A stretch of DNA of 64,000 bases from Hygrocybe punicea. Its lineage: Eukaryota; Basidiomycota; Agaricomycetes; Agaricales; Hygrophoraceae. The stretch is taken from positions 5,813,820 to 5,877,819 of the forward strand of contig OY744466.1 of NCBI GenBank assembly GCA_963556145.1, in the 5' to 3' direction. Under the pieces are notes generated by a model that saw nothing but the letters and a program-made list of their open reading frames with translations, made no database searches and had not been told where the DNA came from. A program made the translations under genes and the position numbers. This document shows, in pieces, positions 44,824 through 57,177 of this stretch. Position 1 is the first letter of the stretch; the number at the start of each line of letters is the position of its first letter.

Positions 44824-47325
44824 GGCAGAAAATCGTCCAGGCAAAAAAGGCTACAATGGGTGCATTTTTAAAGAAAGCCATTAACAATTGGAATGATTCG
44901 GATTCCGGGACAGATGCGACAATTGAGGTGAGCGAAAATTAGCCCATGCACCCACTCTGCACGACACTGATGGATTCCAGGGCAATGTGACTATATGCAG
45001 TATGTGCTTCTGCAAATACTCCACATGCATATGCATTGATGCCTCTAGAAGAAACCTAAAGTGGTTACATTAGGTGCATCCTCAAAGACAGCTGTCGTTA
45101 ACAATTGGAATCATTCCGATTCCAGGACAGGTGAGGAAATCCAGGTGCACAAAATTTGCTTCATTCAATCCGCAGCTGCTGATCATCATATGAAGCATTT
45201 GAGGAGGCGACATGTACATTTCAAACCAACTGTGTCAGACATTTCCTCGTCTTCTTCTTGCTCGATGGCAAGGTCCCTCGGGGATTCTGATTATCTTGCA
45301 TCTGATGATGTGGAGAGCATCCCAGTCATGCAAGCTGAACAACTAAATGACACAAACCAATCAGAGAGGGGCTTTTCCATTGGTAGGACATTGATAACCA
45401 ACCACCTAGATTCACCTGGCTAAAATCAATTGAAGATTCAGTTTTGGGGCATCCGTTGCTCTGGTGTGATGCATATGAAGCCCTCGATACTGCCACACCG
45501 GGTTTTCGACTCGGACTGCCCCTCATTGATTTCTACTTAACCCAGGAGTGGTTTCGATTAGTCGAACAAACGGAACCAGTTCACCATGCATATTATTTGG
45601 ACCGTCTGACTGTTGACAATTTGACGCAACACAAATCAGAGGATTCCAGATTTTGCTTCCTGGTGGGCACACCATCGACAAGCTGCCCATCATATTCCTT
45701 GTGGAAATTGGTGCTGACTGTCTCCTGGTGGTTTTTGACTATAACAAACAAGATGCATTTATATTTGGCAGCATGAACTTGGACATTGGACCAAACATGC
45801 ATGCCGACTGGGACATGTGGAGGGGTGAACACTATTGGATGTCCATCTTGCATGCTTTTGGCTGGACTATGGATAGGTCTGCACAAAATATTGTCGCACC
45901 CAATTGGGACCGGGTATGTGTTCTCATCTTGGTCAGAACGGTGGCAGAATTTGACTCGATTTTGGAGACAGTTTAAACCAGACTGCAGATCATGGTTGGT
46001 TCTCATGGCACAATATGTCCTCGAGCATGGTTGGACAATTTCAAGGGACATTAACGGCCATCCTGTTAAGCCTCAATTGGGTTGTACTCACTCAATGCGC
46101 GAGAAGGTTTATCACACAGTTCTCAAAACTTCCCATCACTCCTACGAGTTTTGGAGTCAATTTGGAGGCAGAATCGGATATCATGTCTTGCCTTAAGTTT
46201 TGAGCATCTATCAGCATCCATTGCAGAGACAGAAAACAGCCATTGCTGTCAGGCCTTTCGAACTCAGGACTGAATGGAATGGGGAGGAATTTCCCTGGGG
46301 TCCCAGTCCATCATGGTTCCGAATAAAGCAACTGGTCAGTGACCATCCTCTGGAATTCCTTCGACGATGGGCCGATGATGATTTGAAACGTCCGCGACAA
46401 CCACAATGTGAACTACTCTTTGTCAGGTTCACCTGTGATTTGTGGCTTAGCTTGGCAGACGCCTTCGCACCAGCTGGTTTGTTGCCCAAGCCCAAGACAC
46501 TCAAGGATGCCATGCAAAGTTGGACAGTTGCTGAGATACATGAGGTACTATCACAAGAACACTGCCATTTACTTGCCAGTACACATGGACTTGCAGGAAA
46601 ACTACCTACAAACATCAGGACACCGTTATCATTTTCAGATCACTGGCGCATCTTCTTCCCCGACCCTACCGTAGAGGTACCAGAGAAATCAATATGGAAA
46701 CCATACACTGGAAGATATGGCTACATATCCATTTATCACCAATATATCAGGAACTGGGATGCAGAGGAGGTCCTGCAACTGGAAGAGGATTTGGATGCTA
46801 TTTTTTCTGACCTCCAATGTCTTCCTCCAAGCATATCTTCTTCCGACTTAACAAGCCATCTTATCTGGACAGCAACCTCTGGGAAAGTCAATTTCGTTGT
46901 CAATTCCAAATACTATCGAATAAGAGAAGTCGGGAAGAGCGTTGTTGAGGACGTGACCTCTTTCAAAAGGCCAAAACGACCTCAGACATCTTCTTTTGTT
47001 CTAAAGCAACGACTCCATCAGGAGCATGGGGGTGGGCTGGTTCTTAGGCCATGAAAGCATCCACTATCCACAAAGACCTGTCGAAAATGCAAGCCTACCA
47101 GACCACCATTCCAGAAAGTTTCAGAAAACACAAGGTTTTATAAGGGAACAGGGGAGACACCTAGGCCATTGGCCTCCCTTGCAAGCCTGCAGTCAAGGAC
47201 TCATATAATTAATGGGAGCATGAGTGAGGATGAAGGCGTGCATGATGATGATGGAGACAGTGATATTTATAGTAACAATATCATTGACCAACGACAGGGT
47301 TCAGACAGCTCTAGTAGCTGGTAAT
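44824..47325 (+). pseudogene. Second Ulp1-type protease gene, degenerate and shortened
   Basis: The 5' part (44824-45230) contains a duplicated motif, KKATMGAFLKKAINNWNDSD and then VVTLGASSKTAVVNNWNHSD. The protease region begins at GFRLGLPLIDFYL (45.5 kb). It continues as IGADCLLVVFDYNKQDAFIF and, after a GT-AG intron (45914-45970), FKPDCRSWLVLMAQYVL and GCTHSMREKVYH, co-linear with the 4.4-9.2 kb gene. The catalytic His position is Asp (GADC versus GNHYC), while Cys is retained in DC. The C-terminal piece (46200-47054: SLADAFAPAGLLP, GYISIYHQYI, NSKYYRIREVG) aligns with the end of the larger gene, and an acidic tail (MSEDEGVHDDDGDSD) follows. About 2 kb corresponding to the middle of the larger gene is absent. 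Several frame changes occur. Confidence 0.65.
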
Positions 47326-47427
47326 AGTAGATTTTAAATGCTTTGCCCATCAGTGATTGATTACCCCCTTGTTTGACTGTAATATCTGACAATACAAATT
47401 AACGATACGTGGCCATATTCATTCAGA

Positions 47428-48006
47428 TTACAGCTGTTTGCAGCAAGCTTGACACTAACTCAAATTTTTTGAAGTTTAGAAAAATAAAAGTAATTCAGCT
47501 ATATCTCATGAAGTACTGCATGGATTGAGTCTAAGTACGTATACCGTGATTTGCTTTGATTTGCTTTATTTTTGTCCTTTGAGACAAATATTAAATCTAT
47601 ACTATGCTTGTCTGCATGAGGCTTGAAACCTACAAGAATCATGATGATAGGCTAAAATGACAAAGATGAAGAAAAATACGGTATATGAGCTTCTAGCCCT
47701 TACAAAACTGAACAATTTCCTTCAACCAATCTTATTCGTAGGAGCTCATTTGATGCCATAATTTGACAATATCATTTTGGATGTCAAAAATACTGGTTTG
47801 CCTTCTATTTCATCCACAACTCACCATACACTAAACATTGTCCCAATATAATTACAGGAGTAGATAGCTCTTTAGAAATAGTACAAATTTCCCTCTATAA
47901 CCATCTCAATCCATGCAGTACTTCATGAGATATAGCTGAATTACTTTTATTTTTCTAAACTTCAAAAAATTTGAGTTAGTGTCAAGCTTGCTGCAAACGG
48001 CTGTAA
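47428..48006. mobile_element. Foldback element FB1 (579 bp)
   Basis: The arms are long inverted repeats: TTACAGCTGTTTGCAGCAAG at the left pairs with CTTGCTGCAAACGGCTGTAA at the right, and pairing continues through ATCTCATGAAGTACTGCATG. The internal motifs TTTAGAAATAGTACAAATTT and CCTCTATAACCATCTCAATC are shared with FB2 and FB3. It lies between two convergent Ulp1-type genes. Confidence 0.9.
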
Positions 48007-48151
48007 ATATCTGCTCCTGTATTTATGTTTGGGAGAGTTGTGGAAGAAATAAAAGGCAAACTAACATTTCTTGAACATCGAAGATGATATCGTAAAATTA
48101 CAGCATCACATTGATTTCATCAATTTAAACAAATAAGATCGGAGTCCTTTT

Positions 48152-49749
48152 TTACATGGGTTGGTTGTATCTAATTCGCATTTCCATGATCTCCATAACC
48201 ATCATGTGTCGCAGTTGACTCAGGTCATTTGGCTCCCAATGGCAATGTGGTAAATTGAGAACCAATGCCTTGATAAATTGGCAGGTGAAAACCCCACAAT
48301 CTGTAACTCCATCTTGCTGTGGAGCCTTTGTCTGAGGCGCACACTTCCATCCTTTAAAATTTAGACCCAATTCTTCTTCTAAAAGTTTTCGGATGTCCTG
48401 GAATATCAGGTCTTGAGTACAATTAAAAGTGGTACAAGATCACTCGGCATACAGTAGCAACCTTGATACGGCCTTTGATTCCAGTACAGTCTTTCATGCT
48501 CTCCAGAAATTTCCAGGTTTTTGTTTGGAGATCCATTTGAAGGATCAACCAATGCAACTTGAGCCAATTGATTGGGAAAATGACAGACTTTAACCATTCA
48601 ACAATGCTTTGCACATCGGGGTTTGGTACATGCTGTTCAGATCCAATGGCCCTCTTCATTTCCAGTTAAGGCACATCAACAGATAAATGATTCGATTCAC
48701 CAAAAACATGGACTTAGCTGAGTGGGTTCCTGTTTTACCCTCCACAATTTTGGCCCAAAACTGGGTTGAAACAACCGCAGTGGATAGGTCTTTGGTTGCT
48801 TGTAGACACATCTCTGCATAACAATTGAGCACTTCATCATTCAGCCAACGTCCTGATTCGAGGCGCTGCAAATCGGGACTTGTAATGGTGGCACCGACAA
48901 ATTCAATGACAATGGAAGGATCCTGGAAAAACGTTTTCCATGGCTGCTCAATTGTTTCCTGTTCTGTCAGGAATAGATTTTTGGTATTTGCCTCGAAGAT
49001 CGATGCTTCTTCCATGTATCAATTAGATCTGAACTTGTTGTTTCTATCTTCAATCACAAGCTCACCAGGTGGTGAATATGCTGTGGGGCCAACCTCAGTG
49101 AAGATGTGAAACTGCCAACCCTTCAACTGATCAGGTTTTGTCGACTTCCCCTGAAATTTTGACACCTGAGCCAACCACTCACAGAGATAGGCATCAAATC
49201 CTGATTTTTTCAATGTTGACCGCCAAGCTACAGATCATCAAAAAAGTTAAGAACAAATGCTGAGAAAATTAATCATGAGGTGATATTACCAGGAACTTCC
49301 GGAGTGGATGATATAATGCCATGCTCCACCAAACCGTTGTTATATGCCAAATCCATGAATTGTTTCCAACCAGATGGGAGGTGTGTGCACAGGCAAAATG
49401 TCCGCCACAACCAAGGAATTAACAGTGATGGAGTCAGATGGAGTTCATCTCTCTTGATGTTGGCTTGGAAATAGTCCTCCACCCTGGTTCTCAGCTGGAT
49501 ATGATAATTGAAATTCTGGTTGTATTGCTCATGTCCTTTTTGCTCTATTGTGGACATGATGTACATAAAATGCACATCAAGTAGGGCTAGTTCGAATGAA
49601 GCCCGGTTATTACCAACAGGGTTCAGCCCGTAGCATACATCTCCCACAAAAAACAAATTTTTTTTGAAGGACCAAGGACGGATTGTAGTGTCTATGGGTG
49701 TTTTAGATTTGACCCAGAGTTCTTCATCCAGTTCAAATAGGGATAACAT
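48152..49749 (-). CDS. Ulp1/SENP-type protease gene with complete catalytic motifs, one in-frame TGA
   Basis: The proposed exons are 49749-49290, 49227-48701, 48653-48462 and 48397-48152. The junctions are GT-AG, the introns are 47-64 nt, and the frame is consistent for 475 codons. The only stop is TGA at 49021-49019; a separate start (ATG 49015) follows six bases later, so a shorter 250-aa product is also possible. The N-terminal region (GLNPVGNNRASFELALLDVH; AYSPPGELVIEDRN) matches the upstream part of fungal Ulp1 proteins. The protease domain has LESGRWLNDEVLNCYAEMCL, His in INWLKLHWLI, and APQQDGVTDCGVFTCQFIK with catalytic Cys and oxyanion Gln. The expected role is cleavage of a SUMO-like modifier. 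Unlike the 44.8-kb copy, the active-site residues seen here are intact. Confidence 0.78.
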
Positions 49750-51029
49750 GGAAGAAGGTGGTAAAGCTTGGTTACATAATCAGTTTTCCCACAAGGATCA
49801 TTTTGGAAAGCTGATGACGAACCATTTGTCATGACTTTTTCCAGAAGTCATTGGAGGGTTAATGATATGTGTTGGTACAAAAATGTTATAACCTCAAACG
49901 TTTCATTCACGCCACGTCAAGTATGCTCACAATGGGGAATGGCAGGGTCAATCACACGTGATGAACCCACAATGCAGGATGGCAGGGCACAGCACGATCC
50001 CCATGCAATGGCAGGGTATATGACATGTATGACATGCCAGGGTGCTGGTGGGCCTGGGCCAGTGCCCCAGTCCTACTACTCCCAAGCAGGCTGGCCACGT
50101 CAATTGACGTGTGCAGCACTGTTGCAAGGTAAGAATGGTGCAGCACACAGTTGTCGACGATAACACGTCCTTACTGGTAACAATGAGGGATGCGCATGGC
50201 AACGCCAGTGGGCAATGAAGACAGGGTTAGGGATGAAGCTGGGATTTGTCCATGGTGTCAGATAACAATGAAGATAAAGGCCTCCACCTTCTCACTAGCG
50301 CATAAGGCACCCAAGTCAGACTGAGAGAAGTAACAGAAAAAACAATCTCTTGTACACAACCACAGGGTCATTTTACAAATTGTGTGGTCCTTCCCAATGC
50401 GGTGTCACTCTGCTGTGGTGTTCTTTGTGATTGGCGTCCTATTGTGTTATCTTGTAGTCTGATTCCCCTAGTTCTCGTGATTTGCGGTGCTTTTGTGGGT
50501 GGAGAAGGGTTGTAGTTTAATATATAATCTTGTGTTAGTTTTGTAAGTGATTTCTAAATACTCTCATAGGCCAACTTTATTTTCTTATATTTACATGATG
50601 GCCGAGCATTGTTGTAAACACAGACAAAGACTATATATATTTAGTTTATTTGAGAGGACGAGGTTATGTTGTGCAAAGCAAGGACCCTCTAGCATAGGCT
50701 GAGTTTGGTGGCATTGAGTGAATGTTCCCCGACCTGTCCAAGTATGTCACTTCCAACTCCATCAATAAATAAGAATCAATCTCAATCTCAACATCAATCT
50801 TGAAATGCAGGTCTTGAAACGCATCGAGCACAAGCCGCTTAACACTTTATCTTGTCAGAGTTTAAAGCAGATCAGTCCGGCTTTTAGGATCCAAAGGGAG
50901 AAATTCAAATGTTCTTTGCTGACCTTGACCAATCCTGTGGGTCAGCCTCTTTACCCAATAGCATTTGAGACATGGAATTTTAGAAATTAGCCAATTATAG
51001 CTGTTTTCTTAATTGTTGGCACTGGTACT
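49750..51029. other. No supported gene
   Basis: Frames at 49831-50163 and 50805-50990 lack motifs. A segment near 50080-50125 (CCACGTCAATTGACGTGTGC) resembles the region just inside the right end of the 42.6-kb hAT element (43695), suggesting an old related element. Confidence 0.4.
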
Positions 51030-51419
51030 AGCTCAGCTTTTTTCAATCAATTATAAACATGTGGACTTGGTAGAAATTTGAATGCTGAGCTGTGTATCTC
51101 ATGAGATACTGTATGTATTTGGATGGTTATAGAGGGAAATTTGTACTATTTCTTAAGGGCTATTCATTGCTGTAATTACATTTGGAGAATATTCGGTGGA
51201 TTGTGAGCTGTGGATGAAATAACAGCTAAATCAGTACTTTTTGACACCCAAAATGATATTTGACAAATGTAATTACAGCAATGGATAGCCCTTAAGAAAT
51301 AGTACAAATTTCCCTCTATAACCATCCAAATACATACAGTAATCTCATGGGATACACAACTCAGCATTCAAAGTTCTACCAAGTCCACATGTTTATAATT
51401 GATTGAAAAAAGCTGAGCT
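51030..51419. mobile_element. Foldback element FB2 (390 bp)
   Basis: The ends AGCTCAGCTTTTTTCAATCA and TGATTGAAAAAAGCTGAGCT are inverted, and pairing extends through GGATGGTTATAGAGGGAAAT and TACTATTTCTTAAGGGCTAT. Sequence and layout match FB1 and FB3. Confidence 0.9.
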
Positions 51420-51739
51420 CATAGTTATTTTTCAATATCACTGATACAATGCAAAGCAGCATAACCTCCTGGCTCTCACCAATGTCATAGCAGTTCAATC
51501 ACTAACTGCTGCTCAAGCTGCTGACTATGCTGCTGGCTATGGCTTGGGTAATATAGGGTAAGTTGGTCCACAGAGGAAGGCTATTGGGAGGGTAATTGGT
51601 TGTACCGTGGTTGTGTAGCATCTCAGTGTACTCAAGTCCATTACAAATTTACTCTTCTCAACACCGTTGTTATGTGAATGTTTGTTTCACCAGGAATTAC
51701 CGGAGTTGACTTTGTTCAGGTACCTCCTTGTTGTTCGTG

Positions 51740-52720
51740 GGTTTCTAATATCTAAATAACCTATCAGGAAGGGGTTTGTAGGTATATGTACTGTATGAGT
51801 CAATAGAATGTAATAGTGAGGTCTCTTCAATTAAGAAGTGAGACTTTGAGTGGGTGTGGATGATAGTTGATAAGTGTGATGTACTGAAATAATATATTCA
51901 CTACTGGAATATAAAACGTGGATTAATGAATACTGATAGCAATATTCACCAATTTAATATGAATTGTTTTGGTTACAGGGCCTATTCAATCAAGAGTATC
52001 TCTGGGTATTATAATATCTGACTTAAATCTGCAGCTTCAAACGCACATTGGCTACTAGTTCAGGGATATCTTTAATACCTTTTGAACACTTTGTTTTGTT
52101 TAGGATTAAACCTTAACCTTAGAAATGTATCTAGCTGACTAAAGCTGACTAATGAACTGATTGGACCGAGTGAACTCAGTGAATTCTCCTTAATTGACAA
52201 GGGGAACTCAGAGAATGCTATAATGAGAGTGCACTGGACTGGATTACAAGCACTAGCTACTACAATGAGTAACTACTAGTACTAATAGAATGAGGGATCA
52301 CACTGTGTGAACCCAGACTAAGACTGACTAATGATTGGTGAGGGGGGAAAATCCTACTGACTACTGGAATTTGGGGCCCTATTTATACTGTTGGAGGACA
52401 ATGGGGGACTGAGAACAATGGGAAAGTGAGAACAATGGGACTAAGTCATGAGAACAATGGATGGCATCAAAGAGGCTGTGAACAATGGGCTCTATCTCCA
52501 TTTGGACTGTTTAGAACAAAGGACTGCTCAGAACAATAGACCTCCATTGTCTTTATGCAGACCATCACAATCACTCTGATGCATCCTATCTTATCATTAT
52601 CTTATCATCCTCTTGTTCACATCTTATCCAATCATTTCCCATTATCTAGCTGAGCCGCTTTTGATCAATACAAGTAAACAAGATTTGTAATCAATCCATT
52701 ACTGCTAATATAGGTAAGAA
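51740..52720 (-). mobile_element. Second LTR-like block related to 32.3-34.4 kb
   Basis: It shares CAAACGCACATTGGCTACTA (52036), the GTATAAATAGGGCCC promoter-like block on the minus strand (about 52375) and flanking motifs with the 32.3-kb block, at clearly lower similarity elsewhere. No gag or pol frames. It is probably a solo LTR or remnant; boundaries uncertain. Confidence 0.4.
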
Positions 52721-53071
52721 TGCTAGTTGGGCTTGTCTTCTTGCACGCGCAATGCAGAGAAATATATAATAAATACTAATGAGTGGGGGATGTGCCTCTG
52801 TGCACCATACATAAATGGCTAGGTCTGGGCATTGCTAGTGAAGCCATAATAAATGATATAAAGGTAAGCATATATGCTATTTGTGTCTGTTCACTAGCAT
52901 GCGCAATGTGGAAAGGCATAGAATGGGTACTAATGAGTGTAGGTGTGCATCCATAGTGTTGCACTTAAATATCTAAGTCCGTGGTCCGATGGTAAACCCA
53001 TGACATTACACCCATGACACCATCATGTGCATGTTGCTAGGCGTATCCAGTACCAAAGTTTTTCAAGTCAT

Positions 53072-54427
53072 CTACACATAATCTCCTGAGAGAATGTCAA
53101 CTATGGCAACAAATACATCCCATGCACTTGCGAGTGTTATCGCAGGATACTTCAGCTCCCCATATGCTTCATTTGCCTGCACCTCAAATTCAGCATCCAC
53201 AAAATGCATTGCCTGTTCCCGTGCCTCAACTCCACCCAAGTCCTCTTGTAATTGATGAACAGTGTTCATGTCAATGAAAACAGAGCAGTTATGAGCTGTT
53301 GCATGCACAGCCTCAGGAACAAGCCACATATGATGAGGAGAAGTTTCCATAGGTAGGATCCTGTGTTTCTGTGAAGAAAGGTGGTGGTTATTCCAATACT
53401 CATGAAACTCAGCCAGTCGCTCTTGAACGAGAGGTGGCCATAGCCAATGGAAAACATTCCTGTTGTAAAGTGTTAGATATGTATAGAGATTTTCAGCCAA
53501 ACGTACATGTGGAGCTTGTTGTTCAGGTTGAATAAGCCATCTGTTTTGCCAACCATTATAGTGTCTCAAATACTGTGCCCTTCACCTTGGCGTTTCTACC
53601 GCCAGAAACCTTCGATTGGCATGTTATGTTTGCTCTACACCTGAATGTCTGGGGGCCATTCCTCAATAGTAAATTCAGGAGCCACTTCCAGCCTGATCTC
53701 TCTTTATTAAGAAGTAAATGGAGATAAATTGAATCTACCTTAGTTTCACATGCATCCCAATCATCTCCCCAATCTTGGAGCCTTTGTCCATTGTTAATTG
53801 TAGTAAAATGCCTATTCAAATGAACAGTTACCCAGCCAGCCTTTGAAATTGAGCATATGCACAACAATATTCCTCCACTGCATCCAGGAAGAAGTGGCCA
53901 ATGGTATTTGTGAGATGCACATTGGGAATAACCCACATGACAGGTACAAAGCTTGAGAATTGATCCTTGTCAGCATATATTGGAAGGGTATGACCACCCA
54001 TATCTAGAGCTTGTGCACCAAGTTTCTCATGCCCATCCCAATGTAATTGATGCCATGGTTCAAGGCAATCCAATGGTACATGGTCAATACCATCCTTCGA
54101 CCCAACAAAGTGCTTATCAAACTCAGCGTCAAAATGGTCATGTAAGTGGAGCCACGTCTCATCCCTGAATTGAACCCTATTGTCAGTAAGTGGAGCAGAA
54201 AACAAATGAAAATGCTACTGAGAAATGAACACTCCTTGGTTGGCTAACCGCTGATGCACTTGAGCCACTCCCCACTTCCCCACATGATTGTGCACTTTGA
54301 TATCGAGCAGTGCCTGGACACACTCTTCAGGTGTTAAGAGGTTTTTGTGCACACTGGAGATATTCAGCCTCTTTCTGATCATGAATAACTTCCTTCTCCT
54401 GACAATATTCCAAGCTAGTGCTGCCAA
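53072..54427 (-). pseudogene. Integrase-core (DDE) transposase-like gene, broken
   Basis: The minus-strand order is LTPEECVQALLDIKV (54.35 kb), then WHQLHWDGHEKLGAQALDMG with LPIYADKDQFSSF and VMWVIPNVHLTNTIGHFFLD (54.05-53.85 kb). LQLTMDKGSKIGEM (53.8 kb) follows, and the last exon ends at 53072 with FHWLWPPLVQERLAEFHEYW and NNHHLSSQKHRILP. WDGHEK and TMDKGS sit where the first two catalytic Asp residues of this fungal integrase-core family lie. At least two stops or frame changes occur besides likely introns. The 5' end is separated from upstream sequence by the foldback hAT element at 54416-55282. Confidence 0.6.
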
Positions 54428-55282
54428 AGTTCAGTTCTGAACTGATCTAAACTTGGTTTGAACACTGGACTGAACCCTAAGTTCAGTTCAGGCCTCTTGG
54501 CTGAACTGAACCACTTACAGCGTTTTTGGAAATCCTTGTCGTGCGTGAAAAAAAAAATTAAAATAAATAATCCAGGTGGCTGAAGGTACAGAGTCGGGCA
54601 ATTGCCATAGTAGGGTAGCACATCATGTGACTTTGAATTATTTTGCTTGAAAAGACTACTGAGATGTACATTGTAAATTCAATGGGAAATATATAAGACA
54701 TTTGACATGTAGTAAAATTAGAATGACATCCATTAAACGTTTCTGTCAACTCAAATTATTATTTTTAGTTCTTTATTCAAGGAGGAGGTGTGGTTTTCTG
54801 CTGTAACATCACATCACCTGAATAAAAGCTAAAAATAATAATTTGAGTTGACAGAAACATTGGATGTCATTCTAATTTTACTACATGTCAAATGTCTTAT
54901 ATATTTCCCATTGAATTTACAATGTACATCTCAGTAGTCTTTTCAAGCAAAATAATTCAAAGTCACATGATGTGCTATCCTACTACGGCAATTGCCCGAC
55001 TCTGTACCTTCAGCCACCCGGATTATTTATTTTAATTTTTTTTTTCACGCGCGACAAGGATTTCCGAAAACGCTGTAAAGAGTTCAGTTCAGTCAAATTC
55101 ATGTCTGAACTGAACTTATTGCCTTATATAGTAAGAGTTCAGGGTTCATAGCCTAGGCTGAACTGAACTGAACTGAATTTTGCAGTTCAGTTTAGAAACT
55201 TAGCTGAACTGAACTCCGAGTTCAGTTCAGGGTTCACAAAAAATGGGTCTGAACTGGACCGAACTGAACTTTGGCAGCACTA
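54416..55282. mobile_element. hAT-like foldback element (867 bp) inside the integrase-like gene
   Basis: TAGTGCTGCCAAAGTTCAGT and ACTGAACTTTGGCAGCACTA are inverted ends. The flanking 8-mers TTCCAAGC (54408-54415) and TTCCGAGC (55283-55290) differ at one base. Almost the whole element folds on itself, with arms of about 350 bp around a centre near 54800. Termini and duplication fit hAT. Confidence 0.85.
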
Positions 55283-55514
55283 TTCCGAGCATCATGTTGT
55301 CAATAAAGTAACATGTATACAGAATTAGATGTGTGATGAACTTGATGTCACATTGAGGGAAATCATTATTGAGTCTCATCAGCTGCTCTGAAGTGGAAAG
55401 ACCACATCCATTCTTCTCTCACCCATACTGTTCTAAAGCTGCATGGAGCTCACTATCAGGTGGATCTGCAGTATATCAGTGTCAAAGGCCTTTGCTTTGC
55501 GAGAAACACCTACA

Positions 55515-55600
55515 GTTGCCTGCTACCTGCCTACCTGCTCTGCTACCTGCCTGTCTGCTCTACTACCTGCCTGCCAGCTCACCTGCCCACCTTGTCTCAC
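55515..55600. repeat. Degenerate CCTGCCTA/CTGCTCTA tandem repeat
   Basis: Units such as CTACCTGCCTAC and CTGCTCTGCTACCTGCCTGT repeat about eight times. Three short frames across it are artefacts. Confidence 0.75.
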
Positions 55601-55889
55601 CCCTGCATGCCCTCTAGCTCATTCTATCACATTCCCCTCCCTGTCATACCTTAGATACAACCCTGTACATGTAGTTACCACATTGTTCTACTAGTATGCT
55701 GGACAATATGACTGTCTCCAACTGCCACCTCCCCTCCCTGTTGTACTTTAGATCCAACTCTGTACATATAGTTACCACCTAGTACCGAGACAACGTTGCT
55801 GATGAATAGTGTTGAGGCATATCATATAACCAAGACATTCCATCGGCTTCTACCATAAATGTTTATAAAATTGATCCATGCATGATCTG

Positions 55890-56470
55890 CCTAACGTAAT
55901 TGAATGCCGAGCTTAAGACATTGAATGCCGGGCTTAAGACATTGAATGCTAAGCTGCTGGAGAGAGTAAGCAGGCAAGAAGAATCCATTCATGAGCTCTA
56001 GATGTCCAACATTGAACTCAAGGCATCCAATGGTGATTTGTCAATGACCCTAGGACATGTAAGCCAATTTCTGATGTGATTTTCCATATTCTTATTGATT
56101 TAAGGCATTGCAGCACCCTCTACTCTCTTCAGTGTCATATGGTCTTCGACGATTCCCACTGTGAACTTGCCGAGAGGTATAACTTCACTCCCACAGAGTT
56201 TTGACTGGGTGGCCCTGGCGATTTATCACAGAGGGTTAGTGCTCTGGTGCAAAGAATTCACTCAAGGCTTACCACTGAGGACTCAACTCTACTCTTGGAT
56301 GATGCTCTCAAGATGATCTTTAATGCATTGAAAAATAATATCTGGGGTCAGGGCGATGCCACTGCCCATGAGGCCCCCATCAGTGAACGCACCTTGGCAG
56401 TTCTGGGGTCAAGCCTAACAGCATCGCAGAGGGTGTTACTTATGGTAGGGAACCTGACTTTGATGAGGCT
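55890..56470 (+). pseudogene. Fragment of a coiled-coil protein, unknown function
   Basis: Heptad-like sequence (LNAELKTLNAGLKTLNAKLL) is followed by a stop and a possible GT-AG intron. A readable frame (RVSALVQRIHSRLTTEDSTL; ERTLAVLGSSLTASQRVLL) then runs to about 56460. The pieces look like parts of one gene now carrying at least one nonsense codon. Family not identified. Confidence 0.35.
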
Positions 56471-56589
56471 TAAAGCATCGTTGTACTACTTTCTGAAAGC
56501 TGTATTGTGCATTTATACCATTTAGACAACGACCTGCACTGCCACTGTAGAGATATGCAAATGCAAGCGAGTGTAGAAATTTTCAAGTT

Positions 56590-57140
56590 TGTTTCTAAAG
56601 GCAGATCTAAAAGGAAGGGGAGGAGGGGGGGTCTGTGGTGTGGGTATTCGGTTATGCTCACATTTTCCTCATGTTTCTTGCTTAACTTGCAAAGTTCACT
56701 TATGGTCGTGCATGCAGCTACACGAGACGCAGCGGAGCCACTGTTGTCCCCTTCTATAAGCGCAAGGCATTGCCAAGCCTGGATAAGTACAAAATGTGCA
56801 AATAAATTCAAAACAATGTAAACAAGTGTGTTAAAATTCAAATCAAATTCAAGACGGCAGCCTGGATGTGGAAATTGAAATTTCAAGCAGCACTGGAGCA
56901 ACATATTGCAAAATGCAGCCACTGGAGAATTGGCTCACAAACACCCAAAAGCATGTAACTCTGCTAAGAGTAGCCACTGCAGCACAAAAGACCTGTAACT
57001 TTGCTTGGAATAGCCACTGCAGCATGGGTGCTACATCAGTAATACAAAATTTGTACTTTGCAAACATAACTAAAACGACATCCATTGCTGAACAAAAATT
57101 GACAACAATTGCAGAAAATAAATTGTAAATAAATTTATAG
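56590..57140. repeat. Sequence related to the 37.8-39.4 kb repeats
   Basis: It contains AAGGAAGGGGAGGAGGGGGG (56610), GACGCAGCGGAGCCAC (56728) and two AGCATGTAACTCTGCT/AGTAGCCACTGCAGCAC-type units (56950-57030), all matching motifs at 37838, 38015 and 39250-39380. This suggests one diverged element family in both places. Confidence 0.55.
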
Positions 57141-57177
57141 CTATTTTCATATATAATGACATTTTTAAAAACAAATC

